A stretch of 64,000 nucleotides of DNA from Citrobacter telavivensis (GCA_009363175.1 CP045205.1:5381432-5445431), one strand, 5' to 3'; positions 34,671 through 44,578 are shown, counted from the first letter of the stretch. Notes: generated by a model not told the origin, from the letters alone. Translations and numbers: made by a program.

Positions 34671-34746
34671 TCCGGATGGCGGCGTGAACGCCTTATCCAG
34701 CCTACGTCTGGTTTGTAGGCCCGATAAGCGCAGCGCCATCGGGCAC
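34671..34746. repeat. REP pair (BIME) between rng and yhdP
   Basis: TCCGGATGGCGGCGTGAACG with TTATCCAGCCTACG, then TTGTAGGCCCGATAAGC with CAGCGCCATCGGGCA: two facing REP units after the rng stop. The sequence carries several substitutions from the consensus. Confidence 0.85.
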
Positions 34747-34753
34747 AGTCGTT

Positions 34754-36223
34754 TTACATCATGACGACGTCAAACTGCTCCTGGTTATAGAGCGGTTCAA
34801 TTTGCACTTTGACCTGTTTGCCGACAAAAATCTCCACTTCCGCCAGCGCGTGCGACTCTTCCCCTTTCAGCGTTTCCGCAACGGAAGGAGAAGCATAGAC
34901 CAGGAAGCGGTCAGAGTCGTAAGCATGGTGCACGCGAACGATTTCACGCATGATCTCATAGCAGACGGTTTCCACTGTTTTCACCGTGCCGCGTCCATGA
35001 CAGGTCGGACACTCGTTGCACAGCACATGCTCCACGCTCTCACGCGTGCGCTTGCGCGTCATTTCTACCAGACCCAACTGGGAAAAACCGTTAATGCTGG
35101 TTTTCACCCGATCTTTACTCAGCGCCTGCTCAAGCGAATGCAGCACCCGTCGACGGTGATCTTCATTATTCATGTCGATAAAATCGATAATAATGATGCC
35201 GCCGAGATTACGCAGTCGCAGTTGGCGGGCAATCGCCTGGGTCGCTTCAATATTGGTGTTGAAGATGGTGTCATCGAGATTACGATGGCCGACAAACGCG
35301 CCAGTGTTGATATCGACGGTGGTCATCGCTTCAGTCTGATCGATAATCAGGTAGCCGCCGGATTTCAGTTCAACTTTGCGCTCCAGCGCACGTTGGATCT
35401 CATTTTCAACGTCGAAGAGATCGAAAATCGGCTGACGTCCGCTGTAATGCTCCAGCTTGCTGGTCATTTCCGGGATGTACTCCGCCGTAAATTCCAGCAG
35501 GGCTTCATAGGTCAGACGGGAATCCACGCGAATTCGGTCTAACTGCGCGTCGGCAAAATCACGCAGCACACGCTGTGCCAGCGCCAGTTCGCCATACATC
35601 TGGTAACGCGTCTGCGGGCGCTTTTTGCGTTCCATCACTTTGGTCCAGACGCGCTTAAGGTACGCAGCATCTGACGCCAGATCCTCTTCACAGACCCCTT
35701 CCGCCGCGGTACGGATGATAAATCCGCCCTGCTCGTCGCAGTACTCGGCGACCACTTTTTTCAGTCGCTCACGCTCGGCTTCGCTTTCGATACGCTGAGA
35801 AACGCCAACGTGCGAGGCGCCAGGCATAAAGACCAGATAGCGAGACGGTAAGGTGATGTCGGTTGTCAGGCGCGCGCCTTTGGTGCCCAGCGGATCTTTT
35901 ACCACCTGCACCATCAGGTCTTGCCCCTGACGCACCAGCTCTGAAATATCGCGAACGGTGAACTGCTTCTGCTCTTCCCCCGCCACGCATTCAGTGTGCG
36001 GCATAATGTCAGAAGCGTGAAGAAACGCGGCTTTATCCAGCCCAATATCTACAAAAGCCGCCTGCATACCCGGAAGTACGCGACTGACCCGACCTTTGTA
36101 GATATTGCCTACGATCCCGCGTCGCGCTTCGCGCTCAATATGAATTTCCTGCAGAATACCGCCATCAATGTACGCCACGCGTGTTTCCGATGGCGTTACG
36201 TTTACCAACAATTCAGCCGTCAT
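34754..36223 (-). CDS. rng: Ribonuclease G
   Basis: RNase G (489 aa) is a single-strand endoribonuclease that matures the 5' end of 16S rRNA and decays some mRNAs; it is a shorter paralogue of RNase E. The start at 36223 (MTAELLVNVTPSETRVAYID) has AAGGGA upstream and gives the K-12 length. An S1 RNA-binding domain occupies residues 35-125 (GNIYKGRVSRVLPGMQAAFV). The catalytic Asp residues lie in TTVDINTGAFVG and IIIDFIDM, and the Zn-link is CNECPTCHGRGTVKT. It overlaps yhdE by 11 bp. Confidence 0.97.
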   Translation of the reverse strand: MTAELLVNVTPSETRVAYIDGGILQEIHIEREARRGIVGNIYKGRVSRVLPGMQAAFVDIGLDKAAFLHASDIMPHTECVAGEEQKQFTVRDISELVRQGQDLMVQVVKDPLGTKGARLTTDITLPSRYLVFMPGASHVGVSQRIESEAERERLKKVVAEYCDEQGGFIIRTAAEGVCEEDLASDAAYLKRVWTKVMERKKRPQTRYQMYGELALAQRVLRDFADAQLDRIRVDSRLTYEALLEFTAEYIPEMTSKLEHYSGRQPIFDLFDVENEIQRALERKVELKSGGYLIIDQTEAMTTVDINTGAFVGHRNLDDTIFNTNIEATQAIARQLRLRNLGGIIIIDFIDMNNEDHRRRVLHSLEQALSKDRVKTSINGFSQLGLVEMTRKRTRESVEHVLCNECPTCHGRGTVKTVETVCYEIMREIVRVHHAYDSDRFLVYASPSVAETLKGEESHALAEVEIFVGKQVKVQIEPLYNQEQFDVVMM

Positions 36224-36806
36224 GTTTATCCCTTTTCTCACGCAGTGAGTTAAAATTGCTCAGCAACTCATACGTTTCAACCAGCGGTAAGCCGACCACG
36301 GCGTGATAGCTGCCATTTATCTTCCTGACAAAACAGCCACCCTGCCCCTGAATACCGTATGCACCTGCTTTATCCATCGGTTCACCGCTGGCGATATAGT
36401 CAGCGATATCCGCATCCGTCAGCGCTCTGAACGTCACCTCGGTCATCACCAGGCAGTCGAGCACATACTGGCTATCCGCCAACGCAACGGCCGTCATCAC
36501 CTGATGCGTTTGCCCGGATAATTTACGCAACATCAGCGCCGCATGGTGTGCGTCACGCGGCTTCTCTAACACTTCACCGTTGAGGATAACGATGGTATCC
36601 GCTCCCAGCACGGGAAGATCGCGCGGCGTCAGCGCCACACCGGCCCGGGCTTTTTCCCGCGCCAGGCGTGACACATACTGCTGTGCGCTTTCTCCCTCGC
36701 CACGCGTTTCTTCTATTCCCGTGACAATACGTTCGAAAGAAATGCCTAATTGCGAGAGCAATTCCTGGCGGCGCGGCGAACCAGAAGCTAAGTATAAAGA
36801 CGTCAT
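36213..36806 (-). CDS. yhdE: Maf-like nucleoside triphosphate pyrophosphatase (dTTP/UTP)
   Basis: YhdE (197 aa) hydrolyses dTTP, UTP and modified pyrimidine nucleotides to monophosphates, probably as a house-cleaning enzyme. The start at 36806 (MTSLYLASGSPRRQELLSQL) opens with the Maf signature ASGSPRR; an upstream extension lacks it. Other Maf motifs: LAREKARAG, VLGADTIV, KPRDAHHA, GAYGIQG. It lies between mreD (8-bp gap) and rng (11-bp overlap), as in K-12. Confidence 0.95.
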   Translation of the reverse strand: MTSLYLASGSPRRQELLSQLGISFERIVTGIEETRGEGESAQQYVSRLAREKARAGVALTPRDLPVLGADTIVILNGEVLEKPRDAHHAALMLRKLSGQTHQVMTAVALADSQYVLDCLVMTEVTFRALTDADIADYIASGEPMDKAGAYGIQGQGGCFVRKINGSYHAVVGLPLVETYELLSNFNSLREKRDKHDG

Positions 36807-36814
36807 AGAAACCT

Positions 36815-37303
36815 TTATTGCACTGCAAATTGCTGGCGGACTTTGCGCATCAGCAAGAAAAGCCACGGCCAGAGCACACCGTTGACTACACTACTCCAGA
36901 ATACTTCAGGCCTGAAAGAGACGTTGATCACTAAAAACTCTGACCAGAAAACAATAATATCCACCACGAGCGAAAGCAACATCACCACCAGCGCCTGTTG
37001 CCAGAGCGCCAGATTGCGAAAGAGCTGAAATTTCAGCGCAACCAGATAAGCGATGATACTCATCGACAACGCCCTCACGCCAAGCGTGGAACCGCTAATG
37101 AGATCCAGTATGGCACCCATCACGAAACCTGTGCCCACATTGACACGGTGCGGCAGGGCGAGGATCCAGTAGAGTAAAATGAGCAGCACCCAGTTTGGCC
37201 GAAAGACAATGATCTCTTCCGGCCAGGGCATCACTTGCAGTAACAGTGCGATAAAGAACGAGAGCCAGATAACCCAGCGTCCCTGGCTACGATAGCTTGC
37301 CAC
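36815..37303 (-). CDS. mreD: Rod shape-determining protein MreD
   Basis: MreD (162 aa) is a five- to six-helix inner-membrane part of the elongasome that guides sidewall peptidoglycan synthesis with MreB, MreC, RodA and PBP2. Helices include WVIWLSFFIALLLQVMPW, WVLLILLYWIL, and FVMGAILDLISGSTLGVRAL with the family motif. Its GTG start shares the final G of the mreC TAG stop, so translation is probably coupled. Confidence 0.95.
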   Translation of the reverse strand: MASYRSQGRWVIWLSFFIALLLQVMPWPEEIIVFRPNWVLLILLYWILALPHRVNVGTGFVMGAILDLISGSTLGVRALSMSIIAYLVALKFQLFRNLALWQQALVVMLLSLVVDIIVFWSEFLVINVSFRPEVFWSSVVNGVLWPWLFLLMRKVRQQFAVQ

Positions 37304-38331
37304 TACTGGCCTCCCGGCGCGCGCGGTGCAGGCGGCGTCGTACCAGCTGGCGGAGCGGCAGATGACGAAGTGATACCGGTCGCTGGTGCAGGCACGGGCG
37401 GCGGCGGCCCCATCATATCCGGAGACGGCAGCACTTGCGGCATCATCTGCATCAGACGTTCATTCGCGACACGATGCACTTCTTCCGGCGTCATCGGGTT
37501 GGCACCGTTACGGTCGGCCCCCCACAGCAGCAGCAGATAGCGCAGACGTTGCAAGCCCGCGGTAGGGCGCGCCTGAATCACAGTGTAAGCACGTTGGGTA
37601 TCCAACTTAACGGAAGAGACAACCGCCACCGGATAGCCTTCCGGGAAACGGCCGCCCAGCCCCGACGTGACCAGCACGTCGCCAACGCGAATATCGGTAT
37701 TGGCCGGCAGGTGTTCGAGTTGCAAATCGTCGGTGCAGCCGTTGCCAGCCGCGATCACCCGGATGTCGTTGCGCAACACCTGAATAGGCAAGGCATGAGT
37801 GGCATCGCAAATCAGCAGAACGCGGCTGGTCAGTTTCGCCACTGCGACGACCTGGCCGACAACGCCTTTATCGCTGATCACTGGCTGGCCTTCGTAAACG
37901 CCGTTCACGCTGCCTTTGTCGATAACCACCTGGTCGCTGTAAGGATCGTTAACCGTGGAGATGACCTGCGTCACCATCTTTTGTTCATCCTGACGCAGCG
38001 GCGAACCCAGCAGCTCGCGCAGACGCGCGTTCTCCTGTTTGTACTGCCCCAGCATCAACAGCTCGCTGTTTTTCAGCAGCAGTTCCTGACGCAGCGCCCG
38101 GTTTTCAAGCTCAAGCTGGTCGCGCGACGCGAGCGTTTGCGAGACGCCATCAAGCAGTTCACGGGGACCATTGGAAATAAAGTAGAAAGGACTGACGGCG
38201 GTATCCATGTACGTACGGATCTGACTGAACGTACCCAGGCGGCTGTCGGCAATAATAACGCCGAGCGCCACCAACACCGCCAGAATAAGGCGAATCTGTA
38301 GCGACGGGCCACGGCTAAAAATTGGCTTCAT
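37303..38331 (-). CDS. mreC: Rod shape-determining protein MreC
   Basis: MreC (342 aa) is a bitopic periplasmic scaffold of the elongasome that binds PBP2. A membrane helix (LRLILAVLVALGVII region, residues 12-28) is followed by a coiled coil (LENRALRQELLLKNSELLML) and two beta-barrel domains (VIDKGSVNGVYEGQPV, VVGQVVAVAKLTSRVLLICD). The C-terminus is a Pro-rich tail (VPAPATGITSSSAAPPAG). It is about 25 residues shorter than the K-12 protein as I remember it, the difference being in that variable tail. Confidence 0.95.
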   Translation of the reverse strand: MKPIFSRGPSLQIRLILAVLVALGVIIADSRLGTFSQIRTYMDTAVSPFYFISNGPRELLDGVSQTLASRDQLELENRALRQELLLKNSELLMLGQYKQENARLRELLGSPLRQDEQKMVTQVISTVNDPYSDQVVIDKGSVNGVYEGQPVISDKGVVGQVVAVAKLTSRVLLICDATHALPIQVLRNDIRVIAAGNGCTDDLQLEHLPANTDIRVGDVLVTSGLGGRFPEGYPVAVVSSVKLDTQRAYTVIQARPTAGLQRLRYLLLLWGADRNGANPMTPEEVHRVANERLMQMMPQVLPSPDMMGPPPPVPAPATGITSSSAAPPAGTTPPAPRAPGGQ

Positions 38332-38357
38332 AAGTTTGCGTATTCTCGTATCAGAGT

Positions 38358-38386
38358 CGGCAGGACAGCGTGACGCTCTCCTGCCG
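38358..38386 (-). other. Hairpin between mreB and mreC
   Basis: CGGCAGGA / TCCTGCCG arms enclose a single mismatch and then AGCG-TGA-CGCT, a 29-nt nearly perfect stem-loop in the 63-bp mreB-mreC gap. No T run follows. It may reduce read-through or protect mreB mRNA, helping MreB to be made in excess over MreC and MreD. Confidence 0.6.
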
Positions 38387-38394
38387 GCATCCGA

Positions 38395-39438
38395 TTACTC
38401 TTCGCTGAACAGGTCGCCGCCGTGCATATCGATCATTTCCAGCGCTTTGCCGCCGCCACGCGCCACACAGGTCAGCGGGTCTTCAGCAACAACAACTGGA
38501 ATACCGGTTTCTTCCATTAACAGACGATCAAGGTTACGCAACAGCGCGCCACCGCCAGTGAGCACCATACCGCGCTCGGAGATATCAGACGCCAGTTCCG
38601 GCGGGCACTGTTCCAGTGCAACCATCACCGCGCTAACGATACCGGTCAGCGGCTCCTGCAGGGCTTCCAGAATCTCGTTAGAGTTCAGGGTAAAGCCGCG
38701 AGGAACCCCTTCTGCCAGGTTACGACCGCGCACTTCAATTTCACGCACTTCGTCGCCCGGATAGGCGGAACCGATTTCATGCTTGATACGTTCTGCGGTG
38801 GCTTCACCGATAAGCGATCCGTAGTTACGGCGCACATAATTAATGATTGCTTCGTCGAAGCGATCGCCGCCGATACGTACAGAAGAGGAATAGACCACGC
38901 CGTTCAGGGAGATAACGGCGACTTCCGTCGTACCGCCACCGATGTCCACAACCATTGAACCGGTCGCCTCAGAAACCGGCAGGCCAGCACCAATTGCCGC
39001 AGCCATCGGCTCTTCGATCAGGAAGACTTCGCGGGCGCCAGCGCCCTGTGCGGATTCACGAATAGCACGACGCTCAACCTGAGTGGCACCAACCGGTACA
39101 CACACCAGCACACGCGGGCTTGGACGCATAAAGCTGTTGCTGTGCACTTGCTTGATGAAGTGCTGGAGCATTTTTTCAGTCACGAAGAAGTCAGCAATAA
39201 CGCCGTCTTTCATTGGGCGAATAGCAGCAATATTGCCCGGTGTACGACCCAGCATCTGCTTCGCATCATGACCTACTGCAGCCACGCTTTTCGGTGAACC
39301 GGCACGATCCTGACGAATGGCCACAACGGAAGGCTCATTCAATACGATGCCTTGTCCTTTTACATAAATGAGGGTATTCGCGGTACCCAGGTCAATGGAC
39401 AAGTCATTGGAAAACATGCCACGAAATTTTTTCAACAT
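38395..39438 (-). CDS. mreB: Rod shape-determining actin-like protein MreB
   Basis: MreB (347 aa) is the bacterial actin that organises sidewall growth. The start at 39438 ([20 protein letters not shown]) gives the N-terminal amphipathic membrane-binding helix; the frame is open 75 bp further without family sequence. Actin-fold ATPase motifs: phosphate 1 [15 protein letters not shown], phosphate 2 [15 protein letters not shown] near 165, and adenosine motif [13 protein letters not shown] near 290. First gene of mreBCD-yhdE-rng. Confidence 0.98.
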
Positions 39439-39746
39439 ACTAAGGGATAATCCTGAAAGCTGGGGCGGAAAACAAAATCCGCTTACTTTACCAACCACAC
39501 GCAGCAGCGACAAGGCGCAAAAATCATCTGCTACGGTGAAAATTAGTGCAGTTCGTTTCCTTTGTTACAAATCTCTACCTGAGTCCCTCAGGGCTGAGCA
39601 CTTTAGCAGCAATCCTCGCCCTCATTTGCAACCGGTTTAAGGTCATTCACCTGCATATGTGCTGTTACAAAATGGCGAGCAGACAAGCACACCCCCATGA
39701 AGGCACAGCGCGCGTTATTCTACGTGAAAACTGAACAAACGGCAGG
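39439..39746. other. mreB upstream region
   Basis: A 308-bp non-coding gap after csrD that should carry the mreB promoters. A plus-strand open frame (39368-39640) overlaps mreB antisense and is not credible. No strong terminator for csrD and no clear promoter hexamers were found by eye. Confidence 0.5.
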
Positions 39747-41687
39747 TTAAACCGAGTATCTTTGAGAATATTTTTTCACATTGGTATCCAGCGGCTGGGA
39801 GGCAGCAAAAAAATCCCCCTGTCCACCGGAAACACCACGCGCTGTCAGCGTCTGCCACTCACCGCGCGAACGTACGCCCGTTGCGTAAACCTGGGTGTTG
39901 GTGCCCGAGCAGGCTTCCACCAGACTTTGAACCAGCAACTGGTTTTCCGTTCGCTTCTCAATATTCCTGACCAGACTCGGATGGAGCTTGATCAATTCCA
40001 CATTGAGTTCTTTAATCCAGCTGGTACTCACCAGCGTTAAACCCGCCTGCGTGACGGCAACCCGAACCCCCAATGCATTCACTAAACGGATAACAGGCTG
40101 CAATCGGCTGATGTGTTGACCTACATCCGCCTCTGCAAGTTCAATAATTATGCGTTTTCGTTGCGATTTTTCACACTGCATCAAGGTATCGCGTAACCAA
40201 CGCTGAAAACGCGGACGAATCAGTGACTCAACCGTCACCTGTATCGCCAGATTCTCTTCTGGCCAGTAGTTCAACAGCGGGATGACACGACTTATTTGTA
40301 AGCGGTCATACTCTTCTGATAAACCAAACTGTAAAACCATCGGCATGTATTCCGCCGAACTGACCTCTTCATTACCATCAAAGATGCGGCACATCAGTTC
40401 CCGATGATGAACGTGCCCGTCCCGGGTGACGGCCGGTTTCTGATAGATTCGCGGGCCGCCGCGGCTGAGCATCTGTTCAATCAGCGTCCGCCAGCGCACA
40501 TTGCCACGCCCTTTTTCCGGCAACGAATCGTCATACACCGTCCAGCTATTCCCGCCCTGCAACACGGCGTTGCGGGTCGCCGCTTCCGCATGTTCCATCA
40601 CCTGTTCGGTCGACTGTCCGCTGCGCCAGGCGCAAATGCCGATATGTACCATATCGTCACGATCGAGCATTTTATTAGTCGGAAGTGCATCAACCGCTTT
40701 TAATAATTGTCCAGCCACGCTTTCCGCCTCTTTCAGAGTACGGTGTGGCAGAAGAACGGCAAAGTCGCTGCGGTGGTAGCGCGCCAGCAGTGCCCCCGGA
40801 TAACGCATCATAAAAGTGGACAATAAATTGATCAGGCTGAAAAGCTCTTCTTCAGCCAGGTTACGCCCCCAACTGTCGCGCAGCAGGTTAAAGTCCGGTA
40901 GGCGAATCATCATCACCACGCCATGCGCGCCGACTTTTTCCTGATCGTCCAGCAGCGTCGCCAGTTGGTTGTCAAAAAAGAGTCGATTGCTGAGGCCAGT
41001 TTTGGTGTCCTGCGCGGCGTAAGATCGAATCAGCGTATCGAGTCGGCTCCGCTGCTCCTGGGCACTCTGGATTTCGGCCAACAACATATCCAGCGCGCTG
41101 CTGGTGCGCGCCGGCCATTCATAGACCGTACCGCGCACGCTGGCGCCGCGTTCTCCGTTCAAAATTCGCGTCGAACGTATCTCCAGCAGTTCCTGGCCGG
41201 AAAGTTGGCGCTGAAGCCAACGTACCGACAGAAACAGCATCAGCACAATAAAGCCAATGGCCAGCGTGAGCGGCGCAGTGGTCATCAGTGAATGAAAATA
41301 GTTGCCCATCGGATCCTGATAGACCAGATCCATCGTCATTCCCGGGTGCTTCATCAGCGGAACCGAGAGCTCGCGAAAGAGATTACTGGTGCCAACCGGG
41401 CGATAGCTGCTGTTGCGTGTTTGGCTATAAATGACCTTATCGCCCTGCCGGAGATCCACGCGCACGACGTCCGCTGACACCATCAGTTCATCGATCTGCG
41501 ACGTTAACTGTTTGAAATCGCGAGAAACAAGATGCGTATCAATCGCTGTCGCCACCGCCTGGACACGATGGTTCATCTTGTACTGGATAGCATTATAAAA
41601 GCTCAGCGAGCAGCCGATCAGGGTGACAAAGATCGTTAACCCGGTGAGCAGCGTGACAAAAGCTGAGAATTTCGTCGTTAATCGCAT
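39747..41687 (-). CDS. csrD: Regulator of CsrB/CsrC sRNA decay
   Basis: CsrD (646 aa, K-12 length) targets the CsrA-sponging RNAs CsrB and CsrC for RNase E decay, and so raises CsrA activity. Two membrane helices (SAFVTLLTGLTIFVTLIGCS and LTLAIGFIVLMLFLSV) flank a periplasmic segment. A HAMP-like region, a GGDEF domain with degenerate HRSDF in place of GGDEF, and an EAL domain with ELM in place of EAL follow. Both degenerate sites fit its known lack of cyclic-di-GMP turnover. Confidence 0.96.
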   Translation of the reverse strand: MRLTTKFSAFVTLLTGLTIFVTLIGCSLSFYNAIQYKMNHRVQAVATAIDTHLVSRDFKQLTSQIDELMVSADVVRVDLRQGDKVIYSQTRNSSYRPVGTSNLFRELSVPLMKHPGMTMDLVYQDPMGNYFHSLMTTAPLTLAIGFIVLMLFLSVRWLQRQLSGQELLEIRSTRILNGERGASVRGTVYEWPARTSSALDMLLAEIQSAQEQRSRLDTLIRSYAAQDTKTGLSNRLFFDNQLATLLDDQEKVGAHGVVMMIRLPDFNLLRDSWGRNLAEEELFSLINLLSTFMMRYPGALLARYHRSDFAVLLPHRTLKEAESVAGQLLKAVDALPTNKMLDRDDMVHIGICAWRSGQSTEQVMEHAEAATRNAVLQGGNSWTVYDDSLPEKGRGNVRWRTLIEQMLSRGGPRIYQKPAVTRDGHVHHRELMCRIFDGNEEVSSAEYMPMVLQFGLSEEYDRLQISRVIPLLNYWPEENLAIQVTVESLIRPRFQRWLRDTLMQCEKSQRKRIIIELAEADVGQHISRLQPVIRLVNALGVRVAVTQAGLTLVSTSWIKELNVELIKLHPSLVRNIEKRTENQLLVQSLVEACSGTNTQVYATGVRSRGEWQTLTARGVSGGQGDFFAASQPLDTNVKKYSQRYSV

Positions 41688-41893
41688 CCTTGAGTTAACT
41701 CCGACGGTTGAATTGCGACACGGAACAGCTTAACCAAACGCAAAATTCGTCCGGTTGCGCAAAGAGTGAGTGCATACTACCAAATCAGGTGTATCTGGCA
41801 ATTTATTGCGTTGCATCGGCTTCACGTTTCAATTAGCGAGTATAGTCTTCAGACGTCATTTTCCAATCCACCATGCAGAATTGAGGACAGGTT

Positions 41894-42868
41894 ATGCAGG
41901 CTTTGATCTTAGAACAGCAGGACGGTAAAACCCTTGCATCCGTGCAGACTATCGAAGAAAGTCGGCTGCCAGAAGGCGATGTCACCGTGGATGTCCACTG
42001 GTCCAGTCTGAACTATAAAGATGCGCTCGCCATCACCGGAAAAGGAAAAATCATCCGCAACTTTCCGATGATTCCTGGTATTGATTTCGCCGGCACCGTT
42101 CGGGCCAGCGAAGATCCTCGTTTTCATGCGGGCCAGGAAGTGTTGCTGACCGGTTGGGGCGTGGGCGAAAACCATTGGGGCGGTCTGGCAGAACAGGCAC
42201 GCGTGAAAGCGGACTGGCTGGTAGCGCTGCCAAAAGGGCTGGACAGCCGTAAAGCGATGGTGATCGGTACCGCCGGATTTACCGCCATGCTGTGCGTGAT
42301 GGCTCTTGAAGAGGCAGGCATTCGCCCGCAAGACGGTGAAATCGTGGTCACCGGCGCCAGTGGCGGCGTCGGCAGTACCGCAGTCGCACTGTTGCATAAG
42401 CTGGGCTATCAGGTTGTTGCGGTGTCTGGACGCGAAAGCACCCATGATTATCTCCGCCAGTTAGGCGCAAGCCGTATTCTGGGCCGTGATGAGTTCGCCG
42501 AATCTCGTCCGCTGGAAAAACAACTGTGGGCCGGAGCGATTGATACCGTGGGCGATAAAGTGCTGGCGAAAGTGCTGGCGCAGATGAACTACGGCGGCTG
42601 TGTTGCGGCCTGTGGCCTGGCGGGTGGTTTTGCCCTGCCGACGACGGTGATGCCATTTATTTTGCGCAACGTCCGCCTGCAAGGGGTCGATTCCGTAATG
42701 ACACCGCCGGCGCGCCGCGCAGAGGCCTGGCAGCGTCTGGTGAAGGATTTACCAGAATCGTTCTACGCACAGGCAGCGACGGAAATTTCGCTGGCCGATG
42801 CGCCGAAGTTCGCTGAAGCCATCATTAATAACCAGGCGCAAGGCCGTACGCTGGTTAAAGTGAAGTAA
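41894..42868 (+). CDS. acuI: Acrylyl-CoA reductase (NADPH), YhdH/AcuI
   Basis: AcuI (324 aa) reduces acryloyl-CoA to propionyl-CoA with NADPH, removing a toxic intermediate. It is a zinc-free medium-chain dehydrogenase/reductase: the GroES-like half (SSLNYKDALAITGKGKIIRN, PGIDFAGTV) and the Rossmann half (VVTGASGGVGSTAVALLHKL, GRDEFAESRPLEKQLW). It is divergent from csrD over 206 bp and followed by msrPQ. Confidence 0.94.
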   Translation: MQALILEQQDGKTLASVQTIEESRLPEGDVTVDVHWSSLNYKDALAITGKGKIIRNFPMIPGIDFAGTVRASEDPRFHAGQEVLLTGWGVGENHWGGLAEQARVKADWLVALPKGLDSRKAMVIGTAGFTAMLCVMALEEAGIRPQDGEIVVTGASGGVGSTAVALLHKLGYQVVAVSGRESTHDYLRQLGASRILGRDEFAESRPLEKQLWAGAIDTVGDKVLAKVLAQMNYGGCVAACGLAGGFALPTTVMPFILRNVRLQGVDSVMTPPARRAEAWQRLVKDLPESFYAQAATEISLADAPKFAEAIINNQAQGRTLVKVK

Positions 42869-42973
42869 ACACAAACGCCGCAGAAATTTACACTTAATTA
42901 ACTAAATTTCGCTGCGCACTGACAGACTCCCTGCCATAGTAACTACGCGTTACGCGTACGCCGGGAGCCTGTT

Positions 42974-43978
42974 ATGAAAAAATCACGTCCACTTACTGAA
43001 GCCGATGTCACTGCAGAATCGGCTTTCTTTATGCATCGCCGCCAGGTGCTGAAAGCGCTGGGGATCGGGGCTGCCACGCTGTCGCTACCGATAGCGGCGC
43101 AGGCGGATCTACTGAGCTGGTTCAAAGGCAACGATCGCCCACCCGCGCCCTCCGGCAAACCGTTGGATTTCAGCAAACCTGCGGCATGGCAAAACGCACT
43201 GCCTTTAACGCCAGAAGAGAAAGTCACCGGCTACAACAATTTCTACGAGTTTGGTCTGGATAAGGCCGATCCTGCCGCCAATGCCGGCAGCATGAAAACC
43301 GATCCCTGGACGCTGAAAATCAGCGGCGAAGTAGCCAAACCGTTAACCCTGGATCACGATGCGCTGACAACGCGCTTTCCCTTAGAAGAACGAATTTACC
43401 GGATGCGCTGCGTTGAAGCCTGGTCGATGGTGGTGCCGTGGATTGGCTTTCCTTTACATAAACTGCTGGCACTCGTCGAACCCACCAGCAATGCTAAATA
43501 TGTCGCATTCGAGACACTTTACGCGCCGGACGATATGCCAGGACAAAAAGATCGCTTCATTGGCGGTGGATTGAAATACCCCTATGTCGAAGGTCTGCGG
43601 CTGGACGAAGCGATGCATCCGCTGACGTTGCTGACCGTTGGCGTTTACGGTAAAGCGCTGCCGCCGCAAAACGGTGCCCCCATTCGCCTGACGGTGCCAT
43701 GGAAATATGGCTTTAAAGGCATTAAATCGATCGTCAGCATCAAACTGACTCGCGAACGGCCGCCAACCACCTGGAATCTTGCCGCTGCCGATGAATACGG
43801 TTTTTACGCCAATGTGAATCCGCATGTCGATCATCCACGCTGGTCGCAGGCAACAGAACGGTTTATTGGCACGGGCGGGATTCTGGATGTCCAACGGCAA
43901 CCCACTTTACTGTTTAATGGCTATGCCAATGAAGTGGCTACGCTGTATCGCGGCCTGGATTTGCGGGAGAATTTCTAA
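42974..43978 (+). CDS. msrP: Periplasmic methionine sulfoxide reductase, catalytic subunit
   Basis: MsrP (334 aa, formerly YedY) is a molybdopterin enzyme that repairs oxidised methionine in periplasmic proteins. A twin-arginine signal (HRRQVLKALGIGAATLSLPI, residues 21-40, cut near AQA) sends the folded protein out by Tat. The Mo-ligand Cys is in RMRCVEAWSMV near residue 145. It is followed at once by msrQ. K-12 carries msrPQ elsewhere (near hiuH), so the position next to acuI and accB is a lineage marker. Confidence 0.95.
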   Translation: MKKSRPLTEADVTAESAFFMHRRQVLKALGIGAATLSLPIAAQADLLSWFKGNDRPPAPSGKPLDFSKPAAWQNALPLTPEEKVTGYNNFYEFGLDKADPAANAGSMKTDPWTLKISGEVAKPLTLDHDALTTRFPLEERIYRMRCVEAWSMVVPWIGFPLHKLLALVEPTSNAKYVAFETLYAPDDMPGQKDRFIGGGLKYPYVEGLRLDEAMHPLTLLTVGVYGKALPPQNGAPIRLTVPWKYGFKGIKSIVSIKLTRERPPTTWNLAAADEYGFYANVNPHVDHPRWSQATERFIGTGGILDVQRQPTLLFNGYANEVATLYRGLDLRENF

Positions 43979-44578
43979 GTGCGGCTAAGTGCAAAACAGA
44001 TAACCTGGTTGAAAGTTGCCCTTCATCTGGCGGGACTGCTGCCGTTTCTCTGGCTGTTCTGGGCGATTAATAGCGGCGGGCTCAGCGCCGATCCCGTGAA
44101 GGATATCCAGCATTTTACCGGTAGGATGGCTCTGAAATTTCTGCTCGCCGCCTTGCTGGTCACGCCGCTCGCGCGCTACGCTAAACAGCCATTATTGATA
44201 CGCACCCGTCGTCTGCTGGGGTTATGGTGTTTCGCCTGGGCCACGCTGCATCTGACCAGTTACGCGCTGCTGGAGTTGGGTATCCATAATCTCGGATTGT
44301 TGGGACGAGAACTGATTACGCGCCCGTATTTGACGCTTGGGATCACCAGTTGGCTCATCCTGTTCGCGCTGACGCTAACGTCAACACAGGCGGCACAACG
44401 AAAACTGGGCAAGCGCTGGCAACTTTTACACAATTTCGTCTATCTTGTGGCGATCCTCGCCCCGATACATTACCTGTGGTCGGTGAAGATCTTGTCGCCT
44501 CAACCCATCATTTATGCCCTGCTGGCACTACTGCTTTTGGCCTGCCGTTACAAGAAGTTCCGCCAGTGGTGGCGCTAG
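43979..44578 (+). CDS. msrQ: Heme-binding membrane subunit of MsrPQ
   Basis: MsrQ (199 aa) is an inner-membrane b-type haem protein that passes electrons from the quinone pool to MsrP. About six helices; His residues in DIQHFTGRMALKFLLAALLV, ATLHLTSYALLELG and LLHNFVYLVAILAPIHYL are the haem ligands. It starts at a GTG that directly follows the msrP TAA with no gap, so translation is coupled. It lacks the last dozen residues of the K-12 protein, in a variable basic tail. Confidence 0.94.
   Translation: MRLSAKQITWLKVALHLAGLLPFLWLFWAINSGGLSADPVKDIQHFTGRMALKFLLAALLVTPLARYAKQPLLIRTRRLLGLWCFAWATLHLTSYALLELGIHNLGLLGRELITRPYLTLGITSWLILFALTLTSTQAAQRKLGKRWQLLHNFVYLVAILAPIHYLWSVKILSPQPIIYALLALLLLACRYKKFRQWWR

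Noticed and set aside
39368..39640. 90-codon plus-strand frame upstream of mreB
   Set aside because: Starts inside mreB antisense, and the composition does not look like a protein.
39747..41687. CsrD as an active diguanylate cyclase/phosphodiesterase
   Set aside because: GGDEF is HRSDF and EAL is ELM, so both catalytic sites are degenerate, as in known CsrD.
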